A stretch of DNA of 64,000 nt from Pseudomonas putida (GCF_028682175.1 NZ_JANHKS010000014.1:1-64000), one strand, 5' to 3'. Shown: positions 46,362-54,028, numbered from the stretch's first letter. Made by a program: numbers and translations. The notes: generated by a model not told the origin, from the letters alone.

Positions 46362-47565
46362 AGGTCGGCGCGCCCGCCATCATCTGCGCCAGTAATCGAC
46401 CCGTCACCGGTCCCAGGGTCAGCCCATGGTGAGCATGGCCAAAGTTGAACCACAGCCCCTTGTGCCCAGGCGCCGGTCCGATCACAGGGCGCATGTCCGG
46501 CAGGCAAGGCCTGCGTCCCAGCCAGGGTTCGGCATCCAGGCGTTCCCCCAGCGGATACAGCGTGCGAGCGAGCGCCTCGCAGCGGCGCAACTGGATCTCG
46601 TTGGGCGCTGCGTCACTGGGTGCGAACTCGACGCCTGTGGTCAGGCGGATCCCGCGCGCCATGGGCGCCAGCACGTAACCTGCCTGGGCATCGATCACCG
46701 AGTGCTGCAACTGGGCCCCCGGTTGCGTGGCGTAGTGCATGTGGTAGCCGCGCTTGATCGCCAGCGGAATGTGATAGCCCAGGGCGGAAAATACGTCCGC
46801 CGATTGCGGCCCCAGCGCGACGACCACGTCAGTCGCATTGACCGCTCCTTCCTCGCTCTGCACCTGCCAGCCATCACCCTGCTGACGCAAGCTGCGCGCA
46901 TCACCCTTGAGCAATACGCCGCCGCGCTGCACGAACAGGGCTGCATAACCGCGCACCAGGGCACCAGGGTCGGTCACGCTTTTCGGGTCCAGCCAGTGAA
47001 TACCCCCGACCACCCCGTGCAGATCGGGTTCACGCTCGCGCAGTTGCTCGGCATCGAGGATGTCGAAGCGCAGCCCGTACTGGTCATAGGTCCTGGCATC
47101 CGCTGCGGCCAGGTCGAATTCCTTTTGATCGCGATAGAACTCTATCCAGCCCTTGGCGCGAAACAGCCCGGTCATCCCAGACGCCTCGGCCAGCAGATCA
47201 TGCTCATCGACGCAGCGCTGAATCAGCGGCTGCATGGCCAGGCTTGCCTTGGCCAGATTGGCCGGCGAGGACTGGCGCCAGTACTCCAGCAGCCAGGGCG
47301 CAAGCCTGGGGAGGAATACCGGGCTGAACCGCATCGATGACTGCCGGTTGAGGCCGTAGCGCAGCAAGCGTGACCACTGGCGCGGAAAAGCATAGGGAAT
47401 GATGCTGGAACGTTCGATCAGCCCGGCATTGCCATGGCTGGTGCCGCGGCCCGGTTCATCGCGGTCGAGCAGCACGATGCGCTGGCCTGGAGCTTGCATT
47501 TGCAGATGAAGCGCGGAGCAGACGCCAACGATTCCGGCGCCCAAGACGAGGGTCTGACAATCCAT
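46282..47565 (-). CDS. FAD-dependent D-amino-acid oxidase (DadA/AmaD-like)
   Basis: A 427-residue flavoprotein. The FAD dinucleotide motif TLVLGAGIVGVCSALHLQMQ is at residues about 5-24. DAO-family elements include DRDEPGRGTSHGNAGLIERS, HWLDPKSVTDPGALVRGYAA, YATQPGAQLQHSV and the C-terminal FNFGHAHHGLTLGPVTGRLL. AAGGA precedes ATG 47565. It is divergent from dpkA, whose substrate (delta-1-piperideine-2-carboxylate) is the product of D-lysine oxidation. D-lysine is thus a reasonable substrate, by analogy with AmaD of P. putida. The C-terminus runs about 10 residues past the usual end and overlaps the gene ending at 46361. Confidence 0.87.
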   Translation of the reverse strand: MDCQTLVLGAGIVGVCSALHLQMQAPGQRIVLLDRDEPGRGTSHGNAGLIERSSIIPYAFPRQWSRLLRYGLNRQSSMRFSPVFLPRLAPWLLEYWRQSSPANLAKASLAMQPLIQRCVDEHDLLAEASGMTGLFRAKGWIEFYRDQKEFDLAAADARTYDQYGLRFDILDAEQLREREPDLHGVVGGIHWLDPKSVTDPGALVRGYAALFVQRGGVLLKGDARSLRQQGDGWQVQSEEGAVNATDVVVALGPQSADVFSALGYHIPLAIKRGYHMHYATQPGAQLQHSVIDAQAGYVLAPMARGIRLTTGVEFAPSDAAPNEIQLRRCEALARTLYPLGERLDAEPWLGRRPCLPDMRPVIGPAPGHKGLWFNFGHAHHGLTLGPVTGRLLAQMMAGAPTFTDPAPYSPARFRGQAPLAGTWAGRR

Positions 47566-47704
47566 GGAACGATCCTTGATCGGCAATGAGCAAAGGTGGG
47601 GCAACGAGCAGGTCGGCAGTTTACCCGGTTGTCGGGGCGCAGTACTCTCCATGCGCGCACCTTCTGTTCGATCTCCACTTCCAATAATCACACCGGAGCT
47701 TCAG

Positions 47705-48736
47705 ATGTCTTCACCCCGCGATTCCGCTCACACCCAGACGATTTCCTTCAGCGAACTGACGCAATTGCTCACCCAGGTATTCGTGCGCAACGGCACATCC
47801 CCTGGGGTCGCCGCTGTGTTGGCGGAAAACTGCGCCAGCGCTGAGCGCGACGGCTCCCACAGCCACGGTATTTTTCGGATCAAGGGCTATCTGTCTTCAC
47901 TGGCGGCGGGCTGGGTGAACGGGCACGCGGTGCCGAAGGTGGAAGATGTGGGCGCAGCGTTCGTGCGCGTCGATGCAGGCGGCGGTTTTGCCCAGCCCGC
48001 GATGCAGGCGGCCAAATCGCTGTTGATCGAGAAGGCCCGGACGGCTGGCATCGCAATTCTGGCCATCCGCAACTCTCACCATTTCGCCGCACTCTGGCCG
48101 GACGTCGAGCCCTTCGCCCAAGAGGGGTTGGTGGCGTTGAGCGTGGTCAACAGCATGACCTGCGTGGTGCCGCACGACGCGCAAAAACCACTGTTCGGCA
48201 CCAACCCCATTGCCTTCGCAGCCCCCAGGGCCGGCGGGCAACCCGTTGTCTTCGACATGGCCACCAGCGCCATCGCCCATGGCGACGTACAGATTGCCGC
48301 GCGCGAAGGTCACATGCTGCCGCCGGGCATGGGCGTGGACCGTGCAGGGCAGGCGACCGAGGACCCCAAGGCCATTCTCGATGGCGGGGCGCTGCTGCCG
48401 TTCGGTGGCTACAAGGGTTCGGCGCTGTCGATGATGGTCGAGCTGCTCTCGGCGGCCCTGACCGGCGGCAACTTCTCGTTCGAATTCGACATGTCCAGCA
48501 CCCCCGGTGCCCAGACGCCCTGGACAGGACAGACGATTATCGTCATCGACCCGGACAAGGGCAGCGGCCAGAGCTTTGCCCAGCGCAGCGAGGAACTGGT
48601 CAGGCAGATGCACGGTGTTGGCCAGCGACGCATGCCGGGGGATCGCCGTTATCGTCAGCGTGAGCGCTCGCTGGCAGAGGGGATCGTACTGTCGGTCGCC
48701 GACCTTGAACGTTTGAAGGCACTGGCCACCGCCTGA
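47705..48736 (+). CDS. dpkA: Delta-1-piperideine-2-carboxylate reductase DpkA
   Basis: An NADPH-dependent reductase of cyclic imines that makes L-pipecolate (or L-proline from pyrroline-2-carboxylate) in D-lysine and D-proline catabolism. The 343 residues belong to the Ldh2/malate-dehydrogenase fold. Catalytic and cofactor segments: NCASAERDGSHSHGIFRIKG, ILAIRNSHHFAALWPDVEPF, PLFGTNPIAFAAPRAGG, VFDMATSAIAHGDVQIA and LPFGGYKGSALSMMVELLSA. The sequence closely tracks the DpkA family as I know it. GGAG precedes ATG 47705. It is divergent from the oxidase with 139 bases between. Confidence 0.92.
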   Translation: MSSPRDSAHTQTISFSELTQLLTQVFVRNGTSPGVAAVLAENCASAERDGSHSHGIFRIKGYLSSLAAGWVNGHAVPKVEDVGAAFVRVDAGGGFAQPAMQAAKSLLIEKARTAGIAILAIRNSHHFAALWPDVEPFAQEGLVALSVVNSMTCVVPHDAQKPLFGTNPIAFAAPRAGGQPVVFDMATSAIAHGDVQIAAREGHMLPPGMGVDRAGQATEDPKAILDGGALLPFGGYKGSALSMMVELLSAALTGGNFSFEFDMSSTPGAQTPWTGQTIIVIDPDKGSGQSFAQRSEELVRQMHGVGQRRMPGDRRYRQRERSLAEGIVLSVADLERLKALATA

Positions 48737-48831
48737 TGCCCGGCGGTGTGTCCTGTCTGGCGGTTTCACGCGCCGGGCAGGGCATGACCGCTCGTCGAAT
48801 CGGCACTTGCGTTTGCAGGTCGATAAAAATA

Positions 48832-48847
48832 CTGTATGTTTAAACAG
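48832..48847. promoter_or_regulatory. LexA (SOS) box CTGTATGTTTAAACAG
   Basis: A perfect CTGT-N8-ACAG palindrome extended to TACTGT...ACAGTA, 23 bases before the start at 48871. This is a consensus-quality SOS operator. Confidence 0.85.
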
Positions 48848-48870
48848 TATTCGAGAAAGAGGCATCGACC

Positions 48871-49086
48871 ATGCAATCGACCATCCAAATGAATCAAGTC
48901 ATCGCCCACACTTCATTCTCCGCGCAGACATCGGAAGCCACGTTCAGCAGCGTCTGGGGCAATGACATGCAGCGCGAGGATTTTCTGGCTTTGGCGGCGG
49001 GCGTTCGCCAGTTCAGCGCTGACATGGCCCTGGTGGCCGGCAACGCTGATTATCCATCGGAAAGCGTGCAGCGCGCGGCAGAGTGA
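48871..49086 (+). CDS. Small SOS-regulated protein, function unknown
   Basis: A 71-residue protein with no membrane segment and no recognised family. The N-terminus MQSTIQMNQVIAHTSFSAQT is polar, and residues 30-71 look helical (DFLALAAGVRQFSADMALVA). GAAAGAGGC serves as the ribosome site. The consensus LexA box directly upstream implies strong induction after DNA damage. It is monocistronic. Pseudomonas genomes carry small LexA-controlled genes of unknown role; this is a candidate member. Confidence 0.8.
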   Translation: MQSTIQMNQVIAHTSFSAQTSEATFSSVWGNDMQREDFLALAAGVRQFSADMALVAGNADYPSESVQRAAE

Positions 49087-49123
49087 TTCTGCCCGCGCAG
49101 GCGGATGTCGAGCCTTGCAGGGC

Positions 49124-49279
49124 TCAGTTTTGCTGGGGCAGCGGTACTGCGACAGGGGCTTCCTGAGTGGCCAGGCTGTCGGCGTCAGGCTGGCGCCGTT
49201 TGCCGGTTCTGATCAGGCTCAGTGCGATCAGCGTACCAATGACCGACAACACGCACCAACCTAGCAAAAATGTGATCAC
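49124..49279 (-). CDS. Small single-span membrane protein
   Basis: A 51-residue protein. GTG 49279 follows GGAGA; ATGs at 49336 and 49315 lack sites. One hydrophobic helix (VITFLLGWCVLSVIGTLIAL, residues 1-20) is followed by SLIRTGKRRQ and an acidic/Pro-rich tail ending PVAVPLPQQN. No family was recognised. Confidence 0.6.
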   Translation of the reverse strand: MITFLLGWCVLSVIGTLIALSLIRTGKRRQPDADSLATQEAPVAVPLPQQN

Positions 49280-49469
49280 GTCTGGTTCTCCGAACTGCAG
49301 AAATCGGGTTGCCATTGCAAATGACAAACTGTCCATCCGAATCTATCGGCCTGCTCCGGGATTCCATGAGGCCCAAAAGCGCGCAGCTTGAACAATTGTC
49401 GGGTAGATGGCAACTCCCTCGGACCAATGGGGTCTTGGTTTAGACACAACCCGTTTCGAGGCCCGTCTG

Positions 49470-49808
49470 ATGAAAGATCTTGGTACCCGCTTGAAAGAAG
49501 AGCGCAAACGCCTGGGGCTCTCGCAACAGGAGTTCGGGGCCATTGGCGGTGTTGAAGCCAATGCCCAGGGCAAATACGAGAATGGCGAGCGCATTCCGCG
49601 TGCCGACTACCTCGTCGCGTTGGGCAAGAAAGGGATGGACGTGCTGTACGTGGTGTCAGGCGAACGCACACCCCTGACCATGGACACCCTGAACGACGCG
49701 GAAAGGGCAATCATCACCCACTACCGGGCGCTCAACGAAGACGATCAAGAGGCCATCTCGCAGTTGGCCACGTCGTTGTCCGAGTGTGCCACCGAGCCTG
49801 CGAGCTAG
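49470..49808 (+). CDS. XRE/Cro-CI-type regulator
   Basis: A 112-residue DNA-binding protein. The HTH at residues about 5-60 (LGTRLKEERKRLGLSQQEFG then GGVEANAQGKYENGERIP) is of the phage-repressor type. A C-terminal helical part reads DAERAIITHYRALNEDDQEA, as in short prophage-related regulators. ATG 49470 is used; the frame is open from 49407. No other phage gene is adjacent. It may be a domesticated prophage remnant. Confidence 0.85.
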   Translation: MKDLGTRLKEERKRLGLSQQEFGAIGGVEANAQGKYENGERIPRADYLVALGKKGMDVLYVVSGERTPLTMDTLNDAERAIITHYRALNEDDQEAISQLATSLSECATEPAS

Positions 49809-49852
49809 CCTGCGCATGTGTCACCCATGCTGACAGCGAGCTTGTGAAGCAG

Positions 49853-49878
49853 TATACGAAACGTATATGCTTCGTATA
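49853..49878. promoter_or_regulatory. Palindromic operator upstream of the ParD-like gene
   Basis: TATACGAA (49853-49860) and TTCGTATA (49871-49878) around ACGTATATGC, 19 bases before ATG 49897. This is typical of antitoxin autorepression. Confidence 0.6.
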
Positions 49879-49896
49879 TTCATCGCGAGGTCATAT

Positions 49897-50148
49897 ATGG
49901 GACTGGTCAAGATTTCCGAACACATGCACGCCAACATCCGCTCGGCCAGCGCTGCGCTGAGCCGCTCCATCAATGCCCAGGCCGAGCACTGGATGCGCGT
50001 CGGCATGCTGGCAGAGCTCAACCCGGGTCTGAACTACAGTGACATCTGTCAGTTGCTGATTCGCGCCGAAACCTCGGGCCACGCGCTGCATGGGCTACAG
50101 CCCGACGAGACGGTCAGCGAACCTCAGGTAAAGGCGGTGCTGCAATGA
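49897..50148 (+). CDS. ParD-like antitoxin-family protein
   Basis: An 83-residue protein. MGLVKISEHMHANIRSASAA then SRSINAQAEHWMRVGMLAEL is the ribbon-helix-helix-like pattern of the ParD-like family (DUF3423/PF11903). ATG 49897 follows GAGGT. Its stop overlaps the start of the map gene by four bases (ATGA), so translation is coupled. A palindromic operator lies upstream, as in toxin-antitoxin operons, but the second gene is a metallopeptidase rather than ParE. Confidence 0.82.
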   Translation: MGLVKISEHMHANIRSASAALSRSINAQAEHWMRVGMLAELNPGLNYSDICQLLIRAETSGHALHGLQPDETVSEPQVKAVLQ

Positions 50149-50930
50149 GCGTCAGCATCAAGAGCGAAGCCGATCTGGTCGGTCTGAGGGTAGCGGGGCG
50201 CCTGGCTGCCGATGTGCTGGCCATGATCGGCCCTTATGTAAAGCCGGGTGTCAGCACCGAAGCCCTCGATGACATCTGCAACGCCTACATCGTCAACGAG
50301 TTGAAGGTTACGCCGGCCAACGTCGGCTACCACGGCTTCACCAAGACCACCTGCATTTCGCCCAACACCGTGGTGTGCCACGGTATTCCGAGTGCGGACG
50401 ATATTCTCAAGGAAGGTGATATCGTCAACATCGACGTGGCGGTCATCAAGGATGGCTGGTACGGCGACACCAGCCGCATGTACTACGTCGGTGAAGTCAG
50501 CCCGTTGGCCAGGCGTCTGGTGGAAACCACCTACGAAGCCACGCTGGCAGGTATTCACGCGGTGCGCCCTGGCGCGACCCTGGGAGATATCGGCCACGCG
50601 ATCCAGACCGTGGCCTATCGCGAGGGCTTCAGCGTGGTGCGCGAGTATTGCGGGCACGGCATTGGCCGCAAATACCACGAAGAGCCTCAGGTGCTGCATT
50701 ACGGTGCTGCAGGCAAGGGCCTGAAACTCAAGCCCGGCATGGTGTTCACCATCGAGCCGATGATCAACGCCGGCAAGCCTGGCACCCATGTGCTCGATGA
50801 CGGCTGGACCGTGCTCACCCGCGACCAGTCCCTGTCGGCGCAGTGGGAGCATATGGTGGCGGTGACCCAGACCGGCTTTGAACTGCTGACCCCGTGGCCG
50901 GATGGCACTGGCAGCTACCCGCCGGTATGA
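50145..50930 (+). CDS. map: Type I methionine aminopeptidase (paralogue coupled to ParD-like)
   Basis: Removes initiator Met from nascent proteins; a two-metal enzyme of 261 residues, the normal length. The catalytic set is visible: substrate His in VVCHGIP, metal Asp pair in NIDVAVIKDGWYGDTSRMYY, His in YCGHGIGRKYHEEP, Glu in TIEPMINAG and Glu in WEHMVAV. The housekeeping map normally sits upstream of glnD or rpsB, so this copy behind a ParD-like gene is likely a second isoform. Coupled translation suggests co-regulation. Confidence 0.93.
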   Translation: MSVSIKSEADLVGLRVAGRLAADVLAMIGPYVKPGVSTEALDDICNAYIVNELKVTPANVGYHGFTKTTCISPNTVVCHGIPSADDILKEGDIVNIDVAVIKDGWYGDTSRMYYVGEVSPLARRLVETTYEATLAGIHAVRPGATLGDIGHAIQTVAYREGFSVVREYCGHGIGRKYHEEPQVLHYGAAGKGLKLKPGMVFTIEPMINAGKPGTHVLDDGWTVLTRDQSLSAQWEHMVAVTQTGFELLTPWPDGTGSYPPV

Positions 50931-51004
50931 GGCAGAACGCCTCCAGACGAATTAAGACACAATTGATTCAGTGACGAAAAAGCGACCCAGCTTGTAGTCT
51001 TATT

Positions 51005-51118
51005 CTCGTTCCCCTGGAGTGCTGCCCCTGACCGGCTCATGGGTGATCAGGCGTGCAGCACTTGGGGAGAACACCAGACCGTTACCCAGTAAAAAACCGG
51101 CCTTAGCCGGTTTTTTAC
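51005..51118 (+). ncRNA. Candidate structured small RNA
   Basis: Non-coding gap 50931-51130. A long stem is predicted: CCCC (51011-51014) with GGGG (51065-51068), AGTGCTGC (51018-51025) with GCAGCACT (51055-51062), and inner CCTGA/TCAGG. It is followed by a linker and a strong intrinsic terminator. An A/T-rich promoter-like stretch (TTGTAGTCTTATTCT) lies just before. It could be an independent sRNA or a 3' UTR of map. Confidence 0.55.
51091..51116. terminator. Intrinsic terminator (bidirectional)
   Basis: AAAAAACCGGC-CTTA-GCCGGTTTTTT. The stem with A and T tracts can end the candidate sRNA and the oppositely directed gene at 51131. Confidence 0.85.
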
Positions 51119-51130
51119 GTTCAGGGCAGG

Positions 51131-51385
51131 TCAGCCCTGGAGCTGTTTGGCCGCATCGACGCCCGCAGAGCTGAGCTTGACCGGGTATTTCAGCGTGCGT
51201 TCGCCTTTGGCGGGGCTGTCAACGCAACCGTCATGAATCAGGCCTGCCTGCTGCAGGTGTTCCAGGGTGTCGGCAACGGCGTGCTCTCCTCGGTAATTGT
51301 CCAGCACCTCCTTGCCAAGGCCGCCTGGGTGGGCGTGCAACAGTCGGGTAAGAACCTCTTTCTTCAGCGTGTTGTCGATGGTCAT
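51131..51385 (-). CDS. Hypothetical small protein
   Basis: An 84-residue soluble protein starting MTIDNTLKKEVLTRLLHAHP behind GAGGAAG. The two-helix-plus-strand pattern with HLQQAGLIHDGCVDSPAKGE looks like a compact winged-helix fold, but I recognise no family. It is Lys/Leu rich. It shares the bidirectional terminator with the sRNA candidate. An upstream extension to 51436 is open but lacks a site. Confidence 0.7.
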   Translation of the reverse strand: MTIDNTLKKEVLTRLLHAHPGGLGKEVLDNYRGEHAVADTLEHLQQAGLIHDGCVDSPAKGERTLKYPVKLSSAGVDAAKQLQG

Positions 51386-51468
51386 ATCTTCCTCGCTTTG
51401 CTGGTGTAATGAGCGCTGCTTGTAGATACCGACCACCGCATCGGGCGTTGGTTTGGACTTTTATCGTT

Positions 51469-51699
51469 TCAGGCGCGTTTCCATTGAACCTGAGTCACGC
51501 CAAGCCCTTCGGCATGGCGCATGGCGAGCCGCAAGGGGCCTGCGGTGAAGGTGCCGTCCAGATCGCCCACACCTGCGTGCAGGGTGGCGAAGTGCAAGGC
51601 TTCGCTTTCGCACAGGTGCCGTGCGTGGTGGGAAAATTGTCTGGATTCGCCGCGAAACTGGTAATGAATTTCAAAATCCCTAGAGTCATTCATCGTCAT
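51469..51699 (-). CDS. Small Pseudomonas protein (DUF6555-like)
   Basis: A 76-residue protein. DFEIHYQFRGESRQFSHHAR then ALHFATLHAGVGDLDGTFTA reads as a short alpha/beta protein with His-rich loops, similar to genus-restricted small proteins I associate with DUF6555. The start is at 51699; ATG 51693 is possible. The function is unknown. Confidence 0.65.
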   Translation of the reverse strand: MTMNDSRDFEIHYQFRGESRQFSHHARHLCESEALHFATLHAGVGDLDGTFTAGPLRLAMRHAEGLGVTQVQWKRA

Positions 51700-52173
51700 C
51701 TGGCCTGTGGGGCGTCGTGCACGCCGCTCTGAAATTGAGTACTTCCTGATGTACCTGACAGAATGCCTACCCCATGCATCAGGGGTGCTGTCACTTCATT
51801 TCGAGATCGATACAGGCTGTATCAATACATTGCCCGGGATCGTGCCGCGTTTTCTCTGCCTGAGACGAGTAGCTGCACATGCTGTGCACGGGCTACCGAC
51901 CGCGAGAGAATTGCATTGTTTGGCGGGCTTTTGAACCGGTGGCCGATGAGCGGCCTTGTGCCATATCTGTTTGGATGGACAGTTCTATCCGAAGCGTCGA
52001 AGCAATGTGTAACTGCACGTGTTTGGATAGGCATTGCCCGGCGTCCCAGGTGCGTGACGTCGCTGATGCAGGCCAATCGAAATGTTTTGTGAAAAAAGGC
52101 AATCTGATGGCCCGCATGGGTCCTGTTTTCTGAAAAAATCCTTTCTTTTCAGGCAATTCCGGGACGAGGGCGT
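51700..52173. other. Low-G+C gap without confident gene
   Basis: 474 bases. Two sampled 60-base lines are 52% and 47% G+C, well below the window norm. ORFs of 60-109 codons occur on both strands but overlap one another, lack ribosome sites and have no coding composition. A T/A-rich run near 52130-52155 is probably the promoter of the gene at 52174. Confidence 0.6.
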
Positions 52174-52503
52174 ATGCGTAGAATGGGTTTGGGCGTGGTG
52201 GCGTTTATCTTGATGGCGGCAGCGTTGCCGGCTGAGGCCCGGAGCATCAGCAAGAACGACCAGCAAGTCTGCAAATGGGGCGCTGGCGTGGCGCAGACTG
52301 CCCAGCAATCCAAGCTCTCAGGTACCACGCTGTACAGCGCACGCAAGAAGTTGCAGGGCAAGCAATATCCCAAGCCGTGGATGCGCAAGATGGCGGTGGG
52401 CATCACCGAGCAGACCTACAAGAGCCGTTCACGCCTCAAGCCTTCGGCAGTACGCCAGACCTACTACGAGGGTTGCATCCAGCACGATCTGGCGCGCAAA
52501 TAA
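52174..52503 (+). CDS. Small secreted protein
   Basis: A 109-residue protein with a Sec signal peptide (MGLGVVAFILMAAALPAEAR, cleaved near AEA-RS). The mature part is very basic: QQVCKWGAGVAQTAQQSKLS, LYSARKKLQGKQYP, YYEGCIQHDLARK. It has two cysteines (VCKW, GCIQ), likely a disulfide. The function is unknown; basic periplasmic proteins of this type are common in Pseudomonas. Confidence 0.8.
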   Translation: MRRMGLGVVAFILMAAALPAEARSISKNDQQVCKWGAGVAQTAQQSKLSGTTLYSARKKLQGKQYPKPWMRKMAVGITEQTYKSRSRLKPSAVRQTYYEGCIQHDLARK

Positions 52504-52561
52504 CACCCGCCATGCCGTATGACCGGAAGGTGGCTTGCGCCCCTCCCGGTCGTCCCCTCGA

Positions 52562-53629
52562 TCAGTGGCAGTTCCCGGCCAGGCGATAGTGCTGCGCTTC
52601 GGCGGCGGCCGCGTTGGCGAACTCGACGCGGTTCTGCTCGGCAATGGCGTCATAGGACGGGCAACCCGGGCGGTGATAAACCATGGTCTTCTTGTTGCCG
52701 CGAATGGCCACGGTGAGGTTTTTCCCGCTGTCGTTGGCGGCTGTCGAAGGCTTCATCGGGTTGGGCAGCGGTGCCTTGGCCTGAGTGGGCGCGATGGCCT
52801 GGCTGCCACCACTGAAGTTCGCGCTGATGAACACCGGTGCATGGTCCGACACACTGTCGCGCCCTTGCGCGTGGGTCATGCCCAGAAATTTCGGGTAGTT
52901 GAAAATCTGCACGTTGTTGACCCGGATCGCCGAGTTCTTGCTGACGAAAATGTTGTCGTACAGGTTCGAAAACTTGCCGTCGGTGGTCGACAGCGTGCTC
53001 GCCCCGGTCAGCACCAGCGGCTTGGCGCTGGCGTCCAGGTTGCCCCAGGCAGGGGAGGTCGGTGGCGTGTTGAAGTCACCCATCAGCATGATCTGGTTGT
53101 TGCCAGGGTAGGTGTCTTTCAGCCAGGTCCAGTAATCGGACAGCGCGGTGATCTCCGAGGCGCGGTCGGCCTGGCTCTTGCCGTACAGGATGTGGACCGT
53201 CGCCACCACGAACGTGGTGCCGTCCTTGAGTGATTTGAAGCGGGCGGAGTAAGGCTCTCGCTCGAAGGTGTCGTTGCGGTCCAGGTAAGTCACCGCGCCG
53301 TCTTCATAGGCCACCACGTCGTCACGCCAGACGAAACCGTACATTTCCTTGTAGGACTTACGCCCCACGGCGTGAGAGGCCATGGCGCTCCAGTGCTTGC
53401 CGGTCTGCTTGCTCAACTCCTTGGCCAGCGCATCCAGCGCCTGTTCGTTCATCAATTCCTGCACGGCCAGAAAGTCGACCTTCTGCGCGACCTTGGCGAT
53501 GCCTTGAAAGTCCTTGTTGGGGCGCACGCTCAGGTGCTCCAGGTTCCAGGTGCCGATAATGACGTCGGCGCTCGCGTTTTGCAGAAAAGAAAGGGCCAGC
53601 AACAGCGAAACAAAAAATCTGAACATCAT
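52562..53629 (-). CDS. Secreted DNase-I-fold endonuclease/exonuclease/phosphatase protein
   Basis: A 355-residue protein with a signal peptide (MMFRFFVSLLLALSFLQNAS). The EEP domain at about residues 22-275 shows IIGTWNLEHLSVRP (Asn), FLAVQELMNE (Glu), VVATVHILYG (His), MLMGDFNTPP (Asp/Asn) and SVSDHAPVFI (Asp-His). A C-terminal module of about 60 residues (KKTMVYHRPGCPSYDAIAEQ then AQHYRLAGNCH) has a Cys-x(n)-Cys/His pattern like the metal-binding Ada/Mbl-type add-on found on secreted nucleases. A role in extracellular DNA breakdown is inferred. Confidence 0.87.
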   Translation of the reverse strand: MMFRFFVSLLLALSFLQNASADVIIGTWNLEHLSVRPNKDFQGIAKVAQKVDFLAVQELMNEQALDALAKELSKQTGKHWSAMASHAVGRKSYKEMYGFVWRDDVVAYEDGAVTYLDRNDTFEREPYSARFKSLKDGTTFVVATVHILYGKSQADRASEITALSDYWTWLKDTYPGNNQIMLMGDFNTPPTSPAWGNLDASAKPLVLTGASTLSTTDGKFSNLYDNIFVSKNSAIRVNNVQIFNYPKFLGMTHAQGRDSVSDHAPVFISANFSGGSQAIAPTQAKAPLPNPMKPSTAANDSGKNLTVAIRGNKKTMVYHRPGCPSYDAIAEQNRVEFANAAAAEAQHYRLAGNCH

Positions 53630-53740
53630 TTACCAACTAGAGGCTTGATCAAACGAAAGCCGAACGAGCGCGGGTCTCGTCGGCGGGGTGGATTGACAGG
53701 GGAATGCGGGCGACGGCAACGCAGGTCAGGCCTGCACGAA

Positions 53741-53992
53741 TCAGTCTTCCCTGGGCACGGTCCAGAAGATCTGCACGCCGCCATCATCGCGCCAGGCGAG
53801 GGTGACGTTGTCGTTCTCGGCGATCTCCTCCAGCAACTGGTTCCAGTCATCTTCCTGCTCGTCCGCCAGGCGGAAGATCAGGGCAGAGCGGGAGCGCTGT
53901 GCCGTGGGGGCGTTGATGATTTTCTGGATGCGTACGCCCAGGCGTTCGTAGGAACCGGACAGGGCGGCCGCTGAAGAGGTGGTGTCAGACAC
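53741..53992 (-). CDS. DUF1654-type small protein under a LexA box
   Basis: An 83-residue protein starting GTG 53992 behind AAGGGA. The sequence reads SYERLGVRIQKIINAPTAQR then EEDDWNQLLEEIAE-like (EQEDDWNQLLEEIAENDNVT) and ends DDGGVQIFWTVPRED. This is the Pseudomonas DUF1654 pattern, of unknown function. The consensus SOS box at 54013 lies 20 bases upstream, so DNA-damage induction is expected. Confidence 0.82.
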   Translation of the reverse strand: MSDTTSSAAALSGSYERLGVRIQKIINAPTAQRSRSALIFRLADEQEDDWNQLLEEIAENDNVTLAWRDDGGVQIFWTVPRED

Positions 53993-54012
53993 GAAGAAAT
54001 CCCTTGTTATTG

Positions 54013-54028
54013 CTGTACGTGCATACAG
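54013..54028. promoter_or_regulatory. LexA (SOS) box CTGTACGTGCATACAG
   Basis: CTGT-N8-ACAG palindrome directly upstream of the DUF1654-type gene; the second SOS operator in the window. Confidence 0.8.

Noticed and set aside
49470..50148. Prophage region around the XRE and ParD-like genes
   Set aside because: No integrase, capsid, lysis or attachment-site repeats nearby; the neighbours are ordinary small genes.
51707..52133. Small ORFs on both strands in the low-G+C gap
   Set aside because: Mutually overlapping, no ribosome sites, Cys/Arg-rich random-looking products.
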